This document shows, piece by piece, positions 11,975 to 24,578 of a DNA stretch of 64,000 nt. The stretch is taken from the NCBI GenBank assembly GCA_036874045.1, contig CM072343.1, positions 392,001 to 456,000 of the forward strand. The letters are read 5' to 3'. This stretch comes from Cymodocea nodosa. Taxonomy: Eukaryota > Streptophyta > Magnoliopsida > Alismatales > Cymodoceaceae. Positions within the stretch are counted from its first letter, which is position 1; each line of letters begins with the position of its first letter. The translations under genes and the position numbers were made by a program. The notes below the pieces were generated by a model that saw only the letters and a list, made by a program, of their open reading frames with translations, was not told where the DNA came from and ran no database searches.

Positions 11975-14415
11975 GTTCTTAGCTCCTTCAGCTCTAAGGC
12001 AAAGACAGCTCTCCCAAGCTTTAGAGGAGACGAATATCCCAGTGCCACGCGCCTACGCCAGTCATTTGTCTCCAAACCTACGCCGTCCCATCCACTGCAT
12101 TTCTGAAAGACTCGAACAAAACCAATCTAGAAAAGGAACGCCATCATATTTCGATCCACGGCGTAACGGGTCGAGATCTAACTTCTGAGGGGGGAGGACG
12201 GAAAGAAACAAAACAAACAAAACAACAAATGATGGAATCGGTATGTATCTTGTGACAGATCCAGGGACTACGGATGGTAGAGAAGCCAACGGTGGAGACA
12301 CAGAAACGCAAATGGTAGATTGGGTTGTCAACAATTCTCCTCCATTTTGTTGTCCCAGATTCACTTCAGTGCTCCCCTCCATCGTCCTCATCTCCCCTGG
12401 TTTTTATATCTTGTGGACTCTGCTCGGGCTTTCTTGCCGAGGAGGGGACGACGACAAGCGTTGTGCTTACCCGTGGTGGAATGAAAGCTAATGATGATCA
12501 CAATTATTGACGGTTGGGATTCTCTTTTACGCTGCCGACACATATCTGACGGCTGAGGCATGATTTTCGTTTTTCAAAGGTCCAGTTTCACAAAATTAAA
12601 AAATTTAAAACTAATTGACACCATAGCTAATTAATAGCTTCCTTAATCTATAAGGAAAAAGCATCGGCAATATAAAATACAATAGTTCAAATCATGATTT
12701 CATTACAAGTGAAGAAATGAACATTAGATTAAATAGCACTTCTTGCCAAGATACATTGGATCAAAGTATTAAACCTTGTCTATTAGAGAGCAAACACAGC
12801 CAATGTCGCCCCCAACTCCAAACACATTGATTAACGTAAACACTGGTTTTGGATTTGTAAAAACTGAAATATTGCAATTTCTTGTAGTATAAACCAAATG
12901 AAAAATCAACATGCATATGGAATCAGAATCATTAGACATGGACAATCAAATAGGAATACCTTTTTATTAAGATGTTTATTTAAGAAATAAAAACAGAAGG
13001 GATCCCACATAATTAGTTATAGAATTTACAAAAGACATATAAGGGAGGGCAATGTGTTAATTATGTTAGACATTTCCCAAATTATATTAGAAAATAAAAC
13101 CAAAATAACCTACCTTAGTGATAGTCTTAAAGGTGTTTGGCAAGTACAGAGAAGAAATAAACTCAGGTGGAAGAAAAAACACATCATCATTCTATAAAGA
13201 GCAGTAGTATAGTGTCATACCTGTTGGATTAAATGGACCGGATTGATTAACAGAGATACTAGCCACCTGCTGTGATTTCCCATATCAGTTTCTTCCTGTA
13301 GAAAATGGATTAACCCATGCTGTCAGAAAGAGAGTGATTTATGTTCCAGAGTAGAATAGATAACAATGATCACCAAAGATTATGCTGCCTTTCAAGAACT
13401 CGAAAATTTGAACTTCCAAGTGTTGCATTTGGGAGGTGTATTTCAAGGGTACTTGTACCTATGAAAAAATCTTAAATATAAAGGTTGCCGTTATTTAATT
13501 ATTCAAATATCATTAACGTACATGGTATGAAATTCTGGAAATTTCAGTTGTGCATCAGTGATGAACCAACGATAAAATGAGAAAAAATCAATACAGTTTG
13601 GGGGAGTTTTAGTGGCTTCAACAAACTAAAAGGGGCACAAGGCTCTCATCAACGTAAAGTTGGGAGGACCTAATTATATGTAGCCTTACCGAGGCTGTTT
13701 CCTAGAGCTCCAACAAACTACTTAAATAATACAGCATATTGTAGTTTATGATTGAGTACTGTTCCATCTATGTATTAGACAAATCTATAAATTTTTGCAC
13801 CATATACTTATGAAAAATTGGTTCGTTTGTTGAAATCCAGCTCTACATAAATATAGAAAATAGACATTCAGGCTCCAAGGTAACCAAAATCAACTAGTTA
13901 CACCTTAAGCAGATTACAAAGACAAGCACACAATCATGTACGATAATTATTATTTAATTATCTAAGAGATAACATATAGGTGATAGAACCAAATATAGAG
14001 AAAAATCTAACTACCAAGATGCAAAGGTTATCTGAGATTATATACATGAGTCATTAGCTAAACAAGAGAAAATCTTGCCATCAACAATTACAAGCCATGG
14101 AATCAAATGAAGTTTGGTATTGTGTATTAAGTGCTTATAGTTATATATTATTTCTGAGAATTGGAAGGACATGATCACACCATGAAAATGCATTTCAAAT
14201 TATCAATATGCCAAGATAAACAAAGAATGATAGCTAAGCACATCAGATAAAGAGAGGGAAAACACATGACCATGGCGATTTTGAATTCTATGACCTTAAA
14301 TGGAGTATCATTTTTACCACATCAGCCCAAACTAATCCACTCTGTCCATATGATGACCCAAAATATACCAAACACAGTTAATGATTATCTGCTATTTATG
14401 AATGCACATCAGCAT
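11975..14415. other. Intergenic between the LIP1-like and PPR genes
   Basis: The left part (11975 to about 12490) is GC-richer and should hold the 5' leader and promoter of the minus-strand GTPase gene; open frames there are unrecognised. From 12500 to 14415 the sequence is AT-rich and I see no coding signal. The rightmost part is the 3' flank of the PPR gene. Confidence 0.5.
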
Positions 14416-16530
14416 TCACCAAAAATCCATGCAAGAACAACTTCCATCTCTAAAATGGTGGAATCTGTTCCTATCCCTCACAACAATCTCCCTATCAAAC
14501 ACTTTGGATATTATTTTGGTTGCATCATGACAATCCCAACAAACACGCAAGTTCTTCACAATCCTGATGGCCTCCCCAGCTTTGGATCTGAGAAGTCCAA
14601 ATGCAATTGCAAGCTTCTCACTGTGCCAACCCAAAGCATCTTCTTTCTCCTCTTCCTCTATGTCAAAAAGTACTTGGTTTGTCTTTGCAACATATCCAGC
14701 TGATTTCATTCTTCTTGTCATTTCCTCAAGCATAGCCTCGATTTCTTGATAACTTGGATGAGTCTTTGCTCCAGCAAAGAACTCATGGATTTCTCCAGCA
14801 ATTTCTATGACACTACATCCTGGTTCTTTCTTCACTCCCTTGATCTTCATCAGCTCCCGTACTTTACCAACTCCATCCCAGTTGTTAGTTTCTGCATAGA
14901 TATTTGAAAGAAGCACATGAGCACCATCATGCCTGGTCTCCAACTCTACGATCTTGCTCAGTGCAAGCTCACCGAGTGTTTTGTTTCCATGTATCCTGCA
15001 TGAATGGAGCAACGCACCCCAAGCCTCTACATGAGGCTCTATAGGCATGGCATTTATAAAGTCAATTGCATCCTGCAATCTGCCAGCACGACCATACAGG
15101 TCTATCATGCAGCCATAGTGTTCCAGCCAAGGTTCTATATTATAGATGTCCATCATTGAATCAAAATACTGACGTCCCTTGTCAACTAGACCAGCAACAC
15201 CACATCCACGAAGAACAGAGACAAACGTCACTGCATTGGGCAACACTACATTTTCTTTCCTCATAAGCTCGAAGAGCTCAAGGCATTCCTTCCCTGATCC
15301 ATTCATTGTCAACCCATTCATTGCAGTGCTCCAAGTGTAAACATTCTTTTCCCTCATATGCCAAAAAACCTCCATAGCTCTTCTCATATCTCCACACTTT
15401 GAGTACATATCTATCAATGCAGTACCCAACTTGACACTCAACAAGAGATTGTTCCTCTCAATGAACACATGAGCCCATCTTCCCTGATCTGAAGCACCAA
15501 GATCAGCACATGCAGAAAGCACTGATACCATTGTTGCCTCATCCACCTTAACACCTTCCAACTGCATCCTGTGGAACAAGTCCAAAGCCTCCCTTGACTG
15601 ACCCAGATGCTCATACCCTGCGATCAAAGCATTCCAAGCAATTGGATCTCGTTTGGGCATTTTTTCGAATAACTCCCGTGCAAATTCTATCTCCCCACAC
15701 TCTGCACAAGCACCCACCATAGCTGTCTGACACACCAAATCCGGATTATTCATCTGAAAATACACCTTATGAACGAATTCCAACAAACCTAATTCAGCAT
15801 ACATGTGGAGTAATGCACTTTGAACATGTGGGTCACAGATAAACCCACGTTTCACAATAACACCGTGGACGGCAACACCAGCATGGAAAGAGGGTAGTTG
15901 AGCACAAGCACGGACGAGGAACGTGAAGGTATAATTATCAGGTGAGAGCCTGTGAGTACAACGAAGTATTTGGTTGTAGTAATGAAAAGAATGGAGAGGC
16001 GTGGTGCTCTTGCAATACGCTCGGATCATGTTATTGAGCATAAAGGTTGTAGTCCGTGCAGCGTGGGATCGAATGAGAAGCTCGGAGTAGCCGATGTAGT
16101 GAGAGAGGACGAGAGAATATACGAACTTCCCAAGGGAATGTGGGGCATTTAGGTGCCCCTGAACGAGGAGGTGGCCGTGGATTTGCTTCACAGAGCTTAA
16201 ACTCGTGGATGGGTCAATAAGAGAGATAGGGTCGTGCCTAGTTATTGTAGTTCGTAAGGCGGAAGACAAAGCCAAACCACCACCACCTCCACCAACTCCC
16301 TTGTTGCAAAACCCAGATACCGGATTGTCCGATACTCGATATTCCCCGCAAAACTGGTGATAACAGGAACCAAACCCAGAATCAAAACGCACGCCTTCAT
16401 ACACTAAACGCAGCAGGAAGACTACAATGCACAAATCGAACATCTGCATTTGGTTCGGTGGGAGAATCGGAGAAGAGCAAGTACCGACTGACCTTAGTAG
16501 TGGTGGTGGCCGTAGTAGTGTGTAAGGCAT
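14416..16530 (-). CDS. Pentatricopeptide repeat protein, DYW class, At5g40405-like
   Basis: Intronless frame of 704 residues, as is usual for PLS-class PPR genes. From about residue 115 it shows back-to-back PPR motifs (for example PIAWNALIAGYEHLGQSREA and VYTWSTAMNGLTMNGSGKE), then E motifs and a DYW cytidine-deaminase-like domain. Zinc and catalytic residues are in place: HSE at 636-638, CWDC at 664-667 and CSC at 698-700. The final triplet is DFW, not DYW. The order and wording closely match Arabidopsis At5g40405, which likewise ends in FW. DYW proteins edit C to U in chloroplast or mitochondrial RNA. The start at 16530 gives about 105 residues ahead of the repeats, including a Gly run; Met28 and Met30 are alternatives. 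The organelle target cannot be read with confidence. Confidence 0.95.
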   Translation of the reverse strand: MPYTLLRPPPLLRSVGTCSSPILPPNQMQMFDLCIVVFLLRLVYEGVRFDSGFGSCYHQFCGEYRVSDNPVSGFCNKGVGGGGGGLALSSALRTTITRHDPISLIDPSTSLSSVKQIHGHLLVQGHLNAPHSLGKFVYSLVLSHYIGYSELLIRSHAARTTTFMLNNMIRAYCKSTTPLHSFHYYNQILRCTHRLSPDNYTFTFLVRACAQLPSFHAGVAVHGVIVKRGFICDPHVQSALLHMYAELGLLEFVHKVYFQMNNPDLVCQTAMVGACAECGEIEFARELFEKMPKRDPIAWNALIAGYEHLGQSREALDLFHRMQLEGVKVDEATMVSVLSACADLGASDQGRWAHVFIERNNLLLSVKLGTALIDMYSKCGDMRRAMEVFWHMREKNVYTWSTAMNGLTMNGSGKECLELFELMRKENVVLPNAVTFVSVLRGCGVAGLVDKGRQYFDSMMDIYNIEPWLEHYGCMIDLYGRAGRLQDAIDFINAMPIEPHVEAWGALLHSCRIHGNKTLGELALSKIVELETRHDGAHVLLSNIYAETNNWDGVGKVRELMKIKGVKKEPGCSVIEIAGEIHEFFAGAKTHPSYQEIEAMLEEMTRRMKSAGYVAKTNQVLFDIEEEEKEDALGWHSEKLAIAFGLLRSKAGEAIRIVKNLRVCWDCHDATKIISKVFDREIVVRDRNRFHHFRDGSCSCMDFW

Positions 16531-17500
16531 CGCCGCCGCCTGCTGCCCCGGACGAAGAAGGATTGAGCTGGAATCTAGGTGCTTGCGAGGGGACCCGAGG
16601 AGAGATCCGGCAAACGACGAGCACAGATGATCGCGATTTCCGAAGCATGATCATTCTGCTCCAGCGTCATCCACCACACGCGGCAAAAGAGAAAAGTGTT
16701 CAGTGTCCTTGAATTAGTTAATCTATATTTCATTAAAAATAAAAATAAAAATAATAAAAAATACTTGGAGTTGAAAATGACCTCGTATTATCTAAAAAAT
16801 AAATATGGTATGCAAATCCAAGTTAACACATGCTGCCGTAATCTTTTTATTTATTTTATATTACTGTTATATCATTGTAATCTTATAATTTGGGCGTCTA
16901 CAATCTAAAACGAACAAGTGTTAGATTTGGAATTTGTTGACTTTCTTAAACAAACGTGCATATGTGCTGGAAGTGAGCGATTTAATCAGAAAGAAATAAG
17001 TAAATACTACGCTTATTGGAATAGTATTTTGGTAATAGTTTATTGAATAAGTTGTAGAATAAATTATCAAATGCTTGTTCTTTTTTTTTTGCAATGCTGA
17101 TTAAAAACACTCATTTTAAAAAAAGATAATAGAAAAGGCATTTATTTTTAAATATTATTTTTTTAATAACTTGAGTTATTTGAAAATAAATTATAGACAA
17201 GATTGTATACCTAATTAGCGAAAAAATATCCCACGATTATTTTAAATGCGAATTTAAATTTTTACATCAGTTAAGTTGCGTATTCAAAATCTAACGTACA
17301 ACTTTCTAAAATATATGCATTACTGTGGCTTGAACGTAGATTAATGATAATATAATATTGAGATTCATCAACGAACGTAAATTCAAATTCCACCAACTTA
17401 TTTAAAATATATATACATGTAAAAAAAATTACATGCACCGTTAAAAAAAGGAGAAGCCCCGACCATGCAAAGATGATAAGCAATCGACTCAAATCTCAAT
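16531..17500. other. Intergenic between PPR and kinase genes
   Basis: 16531-16690 should be the PPR leader and promoter on the minus strand. From 16700 to about 17500 the DNA is AT-rich with no supported gene. Short open frames here look random. Confidence 0.5.
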
Positions 17501-17519
17501 CGTAAAAAGGAAAAGCCCA

Positions 17520-18113
17520 AGTAGAGAACGGGAAAGAGGGGTGGACGGAGGGAGAGAAGAGGAAGGAGAGACCAAAATCAGCGGCAGCAGCATCATCTGC
17601 TGGCAAAGATTCCTGTCTTGCCCTGTTTTTGGGAATAGAAGATGGTTTGCGATTCTTTTCGCTTGTCCCGAACGCATTGATGCGGTTACTGTAACCGGTA
17701 ATCCCTCACCATTCCCTCTGCCAGCATTTACTGCACTGCGGAGCATAGTCCACGCAGTCACCACCACACCATCCGTTTCTTTTGTCTACTCTCGCCTTCC
17801 TCCTCTCTGGTCCCGGCCGCGTTCATTGCCTTTTTGGTTTCCCCGTAGTTCACGCTTCTGGCGGTGGCTCCGGGCGGAGATGGCAGGTGGCTAGGGCCTT
17901 TGAGGCGGTTCGGAGGAGAACCCAGTTGTGGACTTTGGTGGAGCTTTGATCTTGGTGGGATTCGGAATCGAAAGCCGGCTCCTTTTTGGGATTTCCTGCA
18001 ATTCGGTCGTGCTGGTGTTTGGAGGTGGCGTTGTATTGATTCTGTCCGTTCTTTATTTACCTCGGTTTAAGCTTTGGTCCATGAGGTGTGTTGGTTGTTG
18101 TAGGTAGTGCAAG
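17520..18113 (+). promoter_or_regulatory. Leader/promoter region of the RLCK-VII gene
   Basis: The block upstream of the kinase start is GC-richer than its surroundings and carries pyrimidine-rich stretches typical of plant leaders. A possible acceptor (gttgttgtag) lies shortly before the ATG, so a leader intron is possible. Open frames in this block are unrecognised. Confidence 0.4.
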
Positions 18114-21100
18114 ATGAAACCTGGACCCGAAACTGATCGGGTGTCTGTGTGGGAGAATATCTCCAAATCGAATACAGAGAAGGACAAAAACGATAATAAG
18201 GCTGGGAATCAACCTGGAGGTTGCTTCACTTTTAGGTTTTTGGGGAACTGCTTCTCTTCGAAATCCAAAGTGGATACCTCTATAAGTGGCACCAGCACTT
18301 ACTATGGTAATTGCTTGTTTGGGAGGATCTGTGAAGTGACATTGTTGAGTTCTTGCTCTACGTTTCTAATTATGTTGAATTGATTATTTACTGTTATTAG
18401 CAGATTCTGCCTAGTTTCTGGAGGATATAGCAAACATTGCTGACAGATTCCCTCTTTAATTACTTCTTTAATTTTTTTTGATCCTCGTTGCGATGAACTT
18501 GATCCATTGTATCTCTCTTGTGGTTTCTTTTACTGTATTTACTATAGTACCCAAATTTCAGTATACGTTGATTTGCATGCAATAACAATCAATCCATTAA
18601 TGCCTTTATGCCATTAGTGGGATTGACCACATGAACACTTTCATTCCATTTATTCCTATCCATCACCAAATTTTCTGTTAAATTATGTAATTTCATTTTA
18701 TTTTTTACTATTTCTAACTAATAATTTTTATCATTACTTATTTCTTTTAGTTTCACCAAAAGTCTTTTTTTTTTTTCCTTATTATAGTTTTTATAAGCTT
18801 TCTATGGATATGAACAAATCATCAAAGATAATTTTCTCTTATTTTATCATCAATGAGTGTAACTTTTATCTTATTTTTAATGATACCATTTCTCAACCTT
18901 CCTATTAGACTACCCCTGTTTATCCATTTTTGCATTCTCATTTTTGTTACGATAATTTTTTTATCATGTTCATGTTTAACAATTCAATAGTATTATACAA
19001 TATATTTGGACAAATATATATACCATAAAGTTTTCCTTCTAATTTTAAGGATAATCTTTTGTCACATGGCACTTCTGTTCATTTTTCCACTGTCTATTTG
19101 ACTTTAATTTTGCAAACAATTTGCAATACTTTTGTTGTTTATTCTAGATTCTAGGTTCTAGATATTCAAAAGACTTGTCTTAGGGATGTCATATGACTAT
19201 CTAATTTTATGCTATCATTATTATCTATGTTCTTTATGTATTCAATAATATCCTTTCTTAGCCTAAATTTTCTAGATTCTAAGACATCACTCCATAATTT
19301 TAATTTTTAATGATCCATATTTTACTTTCATCAACAAAGATTGTCATCAACAAACAACATTCATGAGGGTACTTCTTTCTGAAATTTTTTGTTATTTTGT
19401 TCATAAATAATAGAAAAATATAAAACTTAGAGTTAATCCTTAGTGTAAAGATATGTCTATTGGAAATCCTTGTCTTTCCTTATATAATTTGTCACTAGTT
19501 ATTTCTTTATTATACATATTTTTGATAATATCAATATAAACAATTGGTATTCTTTTTCTTTTTAATATCCACTATAATAGATGTCTAAGTACTCCATCAC
19601 AAGTTGTTTAAAATCAATAAATACCATATGGAATTTTTTATTAACTCTTAATTGGTTGTTCAAGTAGATAAGTTACCTTCATTGTAGATCTACATGTCAT
19701 AACCATAATCCTAAATTTATTTTTAATATTGTGGTTATGCCTTAATCTTTGCTTGATTATTCTTTTTAACTTATTAACTAACTATTAAATAAATATTTCA
19801 ATTTTAGATGGAACTTTTATTCTTAAATGTAAGTATCAAAGCACTCTTTCTCCATTCATTTAACATATTCTTTGTGTTTGAAATTACATTAACAATTAAG
19901 CTAACCATTATATCTTGGTTTGCATAGAGTTGAAAAAAATGAATGGATAAATCAATCAAAAGTGAATGATTTCAACTAATAAAATCTGCAAGAATTGGTT
20001 AGGTAGTTTGGCCACAGATTGCAACACTGCAATTTCTATCCAAGTACTATTACCATCTTATTTTAATGAAGTGGATCTTTTGTTGGATTTATTTAATTAA
20101 ATTTATGTTTTTAAAGATTTTCAAATGTTTTTCCTTTCAAAAAAAGTTTAAATATTTTTTTTTGATGCAATATTGTTGAAATATACAAAATTATTTAAAT
20201 ATATTATCTTATATATTACTGAAATATGTATATATACCCATATTAGTATTATTGTATTTCTTATTTTCATGTTGTCTTAGGATTATTTATGTATTTGAAT
20301 GTTATTTCAGAAATAATAGAGTTAAAAGCATACGTAAATTTTATTATATATGTATAAATATATATAATGTATACTTGAAAAATAAAAAAAATAAATATCT
20401 AAATGGGTGCCTAGGTGTCCAAATGCCCAAGGCGTCTTAACTTATTGCTTGGGTGCCCGTGTAACTTAAAAAGTATGATCGTAGAAATGGTAGTAGTAAT
20501 TGGTAGGTAATAATGATGTATGGCAGATAGGCACAAACACCTATGAGTTGACTTGATCTTTCACACTTAATTTGGTCAATGGCAATGGTGATTAGATTGC
20601 TGACATCATTAGGCAGTCAATGATACTCATCACCTGCACAATACATTCACTAAGCAGGTGTAGACACTTGATAAACTTGTTGACATCATTAGACTTAATG
20701 AATATACTTGGGCACCTGCAAACACTAATATGGAAAACTTGTGAATGCAAGTTCTTGCAAATAATAAAATCAATACAATTACCATCGAATCTTTCAATAA
20801 TATTGACAGAACAACATTGCTCAATGTTGAGATTTGTCTCATGAAGGACAAACACTACCATAGTAACGAAGTAACATTGTTCAACTTCAAGACTTGTACA
20901 AGAACTTACAAACAGTTAGAGGTCATTGGTAGATGTATTAAGCAACATTTTTGTTTTATTTTTTTAATTTTTTATTTCTACCAACATTTTTTTATTCCAA
21001 AAACCTTTTTGTTCTCCCATTTTCTCTTTCTCTCTTCTTTTTTTTTTTTTGAAAAAAAACGTACTTTGTAGGAGAGGAGTTGGGAGTCATAATGGTAACA

Positions 21101-24100
21101 TCAGGAAGCCATGAAATGGATGATAGTGGCTTTGGAAGCAGTGACGGCAACACTATATGGTTATGGGAAGGTCTATAATAACACTGGCTGGAGACAACAT
21201 TGGTGATGCTGGTAGGTTTTTGACGAGCAGATGATGATCAGGATCTGAGAGGAGGATGAGAAGTAGGAGGCTAAAAAAACATAGAGGAAAAAAAGGTAGT
21301 GACTAGAGTATAGGGTCCATTGTCACCACTGCAACAAAGTGGGGATGATGGCTAGGGTTTCTTTCTTCCCCTTTCAAGGACTTAAACACTAATAGCATGT
21401 GAAGACAAAAAAGTGGAAGAATGGATTCATTAACTAAGATAAATTGTCTATATATAAAAGCAACACAAGGATGAGTGATACATGATCGCCAAATTTTATC
21501 ATGTGATACCTTCTAAAATCCTGTGATAATTGTTGTTATAATTATCCTTATCTCTTTTTTAAGTTATATTTTGTTCTACTTTTAGCTGCACGTTAATGGA
21601 TTACTGTGTTTCTCTATTCATTGTTTGATAATTTACTGATATTGCTTCATTTCTTTCCTCGTGGCTCAGCTGAAAGTAAATCAACAAATGATGGCAGTAG
21701 ATACCAGCCAGTTGTTCCAATTATCTCTAGTTCTATGACTACAACTGCAAGCATTGCAGAAAGTAATTCTTCAGGCTCTAAATTGGGTGAGGATCTCAGA
21801 ATCTCTCCTCAGCTGAGGAAATTCACATTCAATGAACTCAAGTCAGCAACTAGAAATTTTAGACCTGAAAGTCTTCTTGGAGAGGGAGGTTTTGGCAGTG
21901 TCTTCAAAGGATGGATTGAGGAGAATGGAACTGCTCCTGTGAAACCTGGAACAGGGCTCACAGTTGCAGTTAAGATACTTAACCACAATGGACTTCAAGG
22001 ACATAAAGAATGGCTGGTATGCTGACATTCTCAATTTCTGCAGCTTATCTATGAAACCCTAAGTGTTTCTTATTCTGTGCAGGCTGAAGTGAATTTTCTT
22101 GGAGACATCATCCATCCAAATTTAGTCAGGTTGATTGGGTATTGCATTGAGGATGATCAAAGATTGCTAGTTTATGATTTCATGCCTAGAGGAAGTTTGG
22201 AGAACCACCTATTCAGAAGTACGTGATAACCCTTTTCCTAAAATTATTATGCTTTAGTTCTCTCTCTCTCTCTGCTCCTTTTCCCTTTTAGGTTACACTT
22301 GTCTAGCCTTGGTTGTAATTGAAAGTTTGATTTGTCTATCTGGGGACAGCTGTTATGATTTATTTTATTGATTTTGGCTCTTTATGCATGTGAGCCACTT
22401 GATTAAATTTTTATATTTTTTCCTGGAAGATCAAATAATTCATGGTAGGCAGGTTTCTCTGAAGCATATCAGTTGTCCCTCAGGTTCTTGAAACACATTA
22501 GATATCAACCTGGATTCACATTCTGCACTTACTCTGTAAATATACGTGATTGTTTTAGGTTAATTTTTTTTCTAGTTTCAGTACTCAACATTTTTATTTC
22601 TATTTTTAATCATGCTAAGTGATGTTATTTTGTTGATGTCATTGCTGACAACCATATTTTCACAGAGGGTTCCCTGCCTCTGTCATGGACTATCAGATTG
22701 AAAATTGCACTTGGTGCAGCAAAGGGACTCGCATTTCTCCATGAGGAAGCCGAAAGACCAGTTATATATCGTGACTTTAAGACATCTAATATTCTTTTAG
22801 ATATGGTAAATATCTGTCTGGCACTTGGGAGGTGTTTGGTAACGATTATTCTAATCAACATACAAAAATACACCAGCATTTCTAAATAATCATTGCCAAA
22901 TATATTATTTATATGTTAGCTTCTTTCTTCTATATGCCAGCTTAAAAAGAGCTATAATTCGAACCAAAAACGTTGAATTAAAAAAGTTGAGTTCAACTGC
23001 TTTTTGAAAACATCAGTTTATTGAACGGACTTTTAGACTCCTCTCCTTATTAGTCATAGACTCCTCTCTTTATTAGTCATATTTGTTTAAATTTCCTGAA
23101 AATTTGTCATTCCAGAATTATAATGCAAAACTCTCTGATTTTGGGCTTGCTAAAGACGGTCCTGAGGGAGACAAAACTCATGTCTCTACACGAGTGATGG
23201 GAACATATGGTTATGCAGCTCCTGAGTATGTGATGACGGGTAAGTCAGTTAATCTATCCTTCTACACAAAAGATTGCTTCATAATTTTACATGAGTTTAT
23301 AAGGACTAAATATTCCTTCAAGTTCTATGCCACGAGAAAGGCACAACATCATATCTTATGCTCTTATAACTACTGGTATTTGTACGTCAGTTGTCACTAC
23401 TCACTAGTAAAAAATGGTTTGCTTGCTTTTTCAAATGAAACTTGAGTTGATTTTTTTCCAAATTCTCGAACATATTCTCAGGATGAATTTATGGTTATAA
23501 AATTTGGGTGAAAATTTTTCATAAATTATGCACAGTTTGTGGAAGGCCAATAAATGCACCAATTAGAAGAAAAGAATCGATTAATGTAGTAAAAACTAAA
23601 AGAAATAAAGGAAAAGTCTTAAACTATTTGATTTAGATTGAAATTTATGTAAATTAATTGAATATTTAACCATAGATAGAAGTATATGGAAGAAAATGAT
23701 TCATATGTAATTGATTCCACGTAATAAGATTATGACACAAGTTATTGTATACATGATATGTGGAAAATAAGTAAAATTTAGAAATCACATGTTCTGTTCA
23801 TGACTTCCAATGTGAAGTTTGGCATGTACTGCCTCTATTGTAGTTGTTTATTTTCACAGCTTTAGGGTGACTTTTATTTCACTGAGGGACTCAGCAATCC
23901 TACCGTGTTATTCTGATTAAGTGAAGAATATGGTAGGCTGCATGAGACCAAATAGTTGCAGGGTTAACCATCATCCTGCACTGGAAAAACTGGGTCACTT
24001 TCATCACCCTCTTTCAGGACATTATCGATTGATTTACTTTGATTTCAGGACATTTGACATCTAAAAGCGATGTTTACAGTTTTGGAGTTGTTCTGCTCGA

Positions 24101-24578
24101 GATGCTTACTGGGCGGAGGTCCATGGACAAGAACCGTCCTCATGGAGAGCAGAACTTGGTCGAATGGGCACGGCCCCATCTTGGAGAAAGACAGAGATTT
24201 TATCGACTAATCGACCCACGTCTCGAAGGACAGTTCTCCATCAAAGGTGCACAGAAGGTAGCCCAAATAGCTCACCACTGCCTGAGTAGGAACCCTAAGG
24301 CCAGACCTGTGATGAGTGAGGTGGTTGATGCCCTCAAGCCACTGCCCCAACTTAAAGACGTGGCCAGTGCATCTTACTTTCAGTCAATGCGGTCTGAGCG
24401 TGCAATGTCCCTTCCCAACAAACAAGCGAGCACCAGGATTAGCTTGAAGACACAGACCTCACTTCCAAGGCATGGAAATGGCCATCATCAACAGCTGCCC
24501 ATGCGAAGCCTCTCCCATGGTGCAGTGCATGCCTCTCCTTACCGTCAGTCGCCAAGACCTTCTGATAATCATCTATGA
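18114..24578 (+). CDS. Receptor-like cytoplasmic kinase VII, PBL34/35/36-like
   Basis: Ser/Thr kinase of the RLCK-VII group, which relays signals from pattern-recognition receptors at the plasma membrane. Exons: 18114-18306, 21670-22016, 22083-22218, 22666-22805, 23116-23239 and 24049-24578, for 489 residues with all phases closing. The N-terminus has a Cys-containing stretch ([18 protein letters not shown]) then a Ser/Thr-rich linker. Kinase motifs: glycine loop [11 protein letters not shown] at 135-145, VAVK Lys166, YRDFK with catalytic Asp262, and [16 protein letters not shown] with Asp280. The activation segment is [13 protein letters not shown]. The sequence GISGTSTxY-like linker and [11 protein letters not shown] match the PBL34-36 clade. 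The visible start lacks the myristoylation Gly2 of many relatives, so membrane targeting may rely on the Cys residues or on another start. DMNYNAK replaces the usual DxxYNAK by normal splicing. Introns 1 (3.4 kb) and 5 carry LINE relics. Confidence 0.93.
18565..19800 (-). mobile_element. Decayed RTE-type LINE, antisense, in kinase intron 1
   Basis: Read on the minus strand the region translates, through many stops and shifts, into RTE reverse transcriptase pieces. Near 19590-19640 it reads [16 protein letters not shown] (compare the family's HMVFIDLEKAYDRVP). Near 19330-19370 it reads EVPS then MLFVDD, the catalytic box. Near 18570-18640 it reads [11 protein letters not shown] followed by a TTG-rich tail, the family's 3' end. 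The endonuclease end is not recognisable. It is inactive. Confidence 0.75.
20560..20960. other. Unclassified tract in kinase intron 1
   Basis: Several overlapping open frames of 68-108 codons occur on both strands, with lower A/T bias than the DNA to the left. The preceding stretch (about 20400-20460) has the palindromic words gcctaggtg and caaggcgtctta. I do not recognise a family. Confidence 0.25.
23535..23765 (+). mobile_element. RTE-type LINE 3' fragment in kinase intron 5
   Basis: The segment aligns by eye with the RTE 3' ends in the isochorismate synthase intron: it shares the words aaatttatgtaa, tagaagtatatggaagaaaa (compare tagaaatacttggaagaaaa) and gattcatatg, and continues with the same tail wording. 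It is 5'-truncated, as LINE insertions usually are, and is sense to the kinase gene. Confidence 0.65.
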
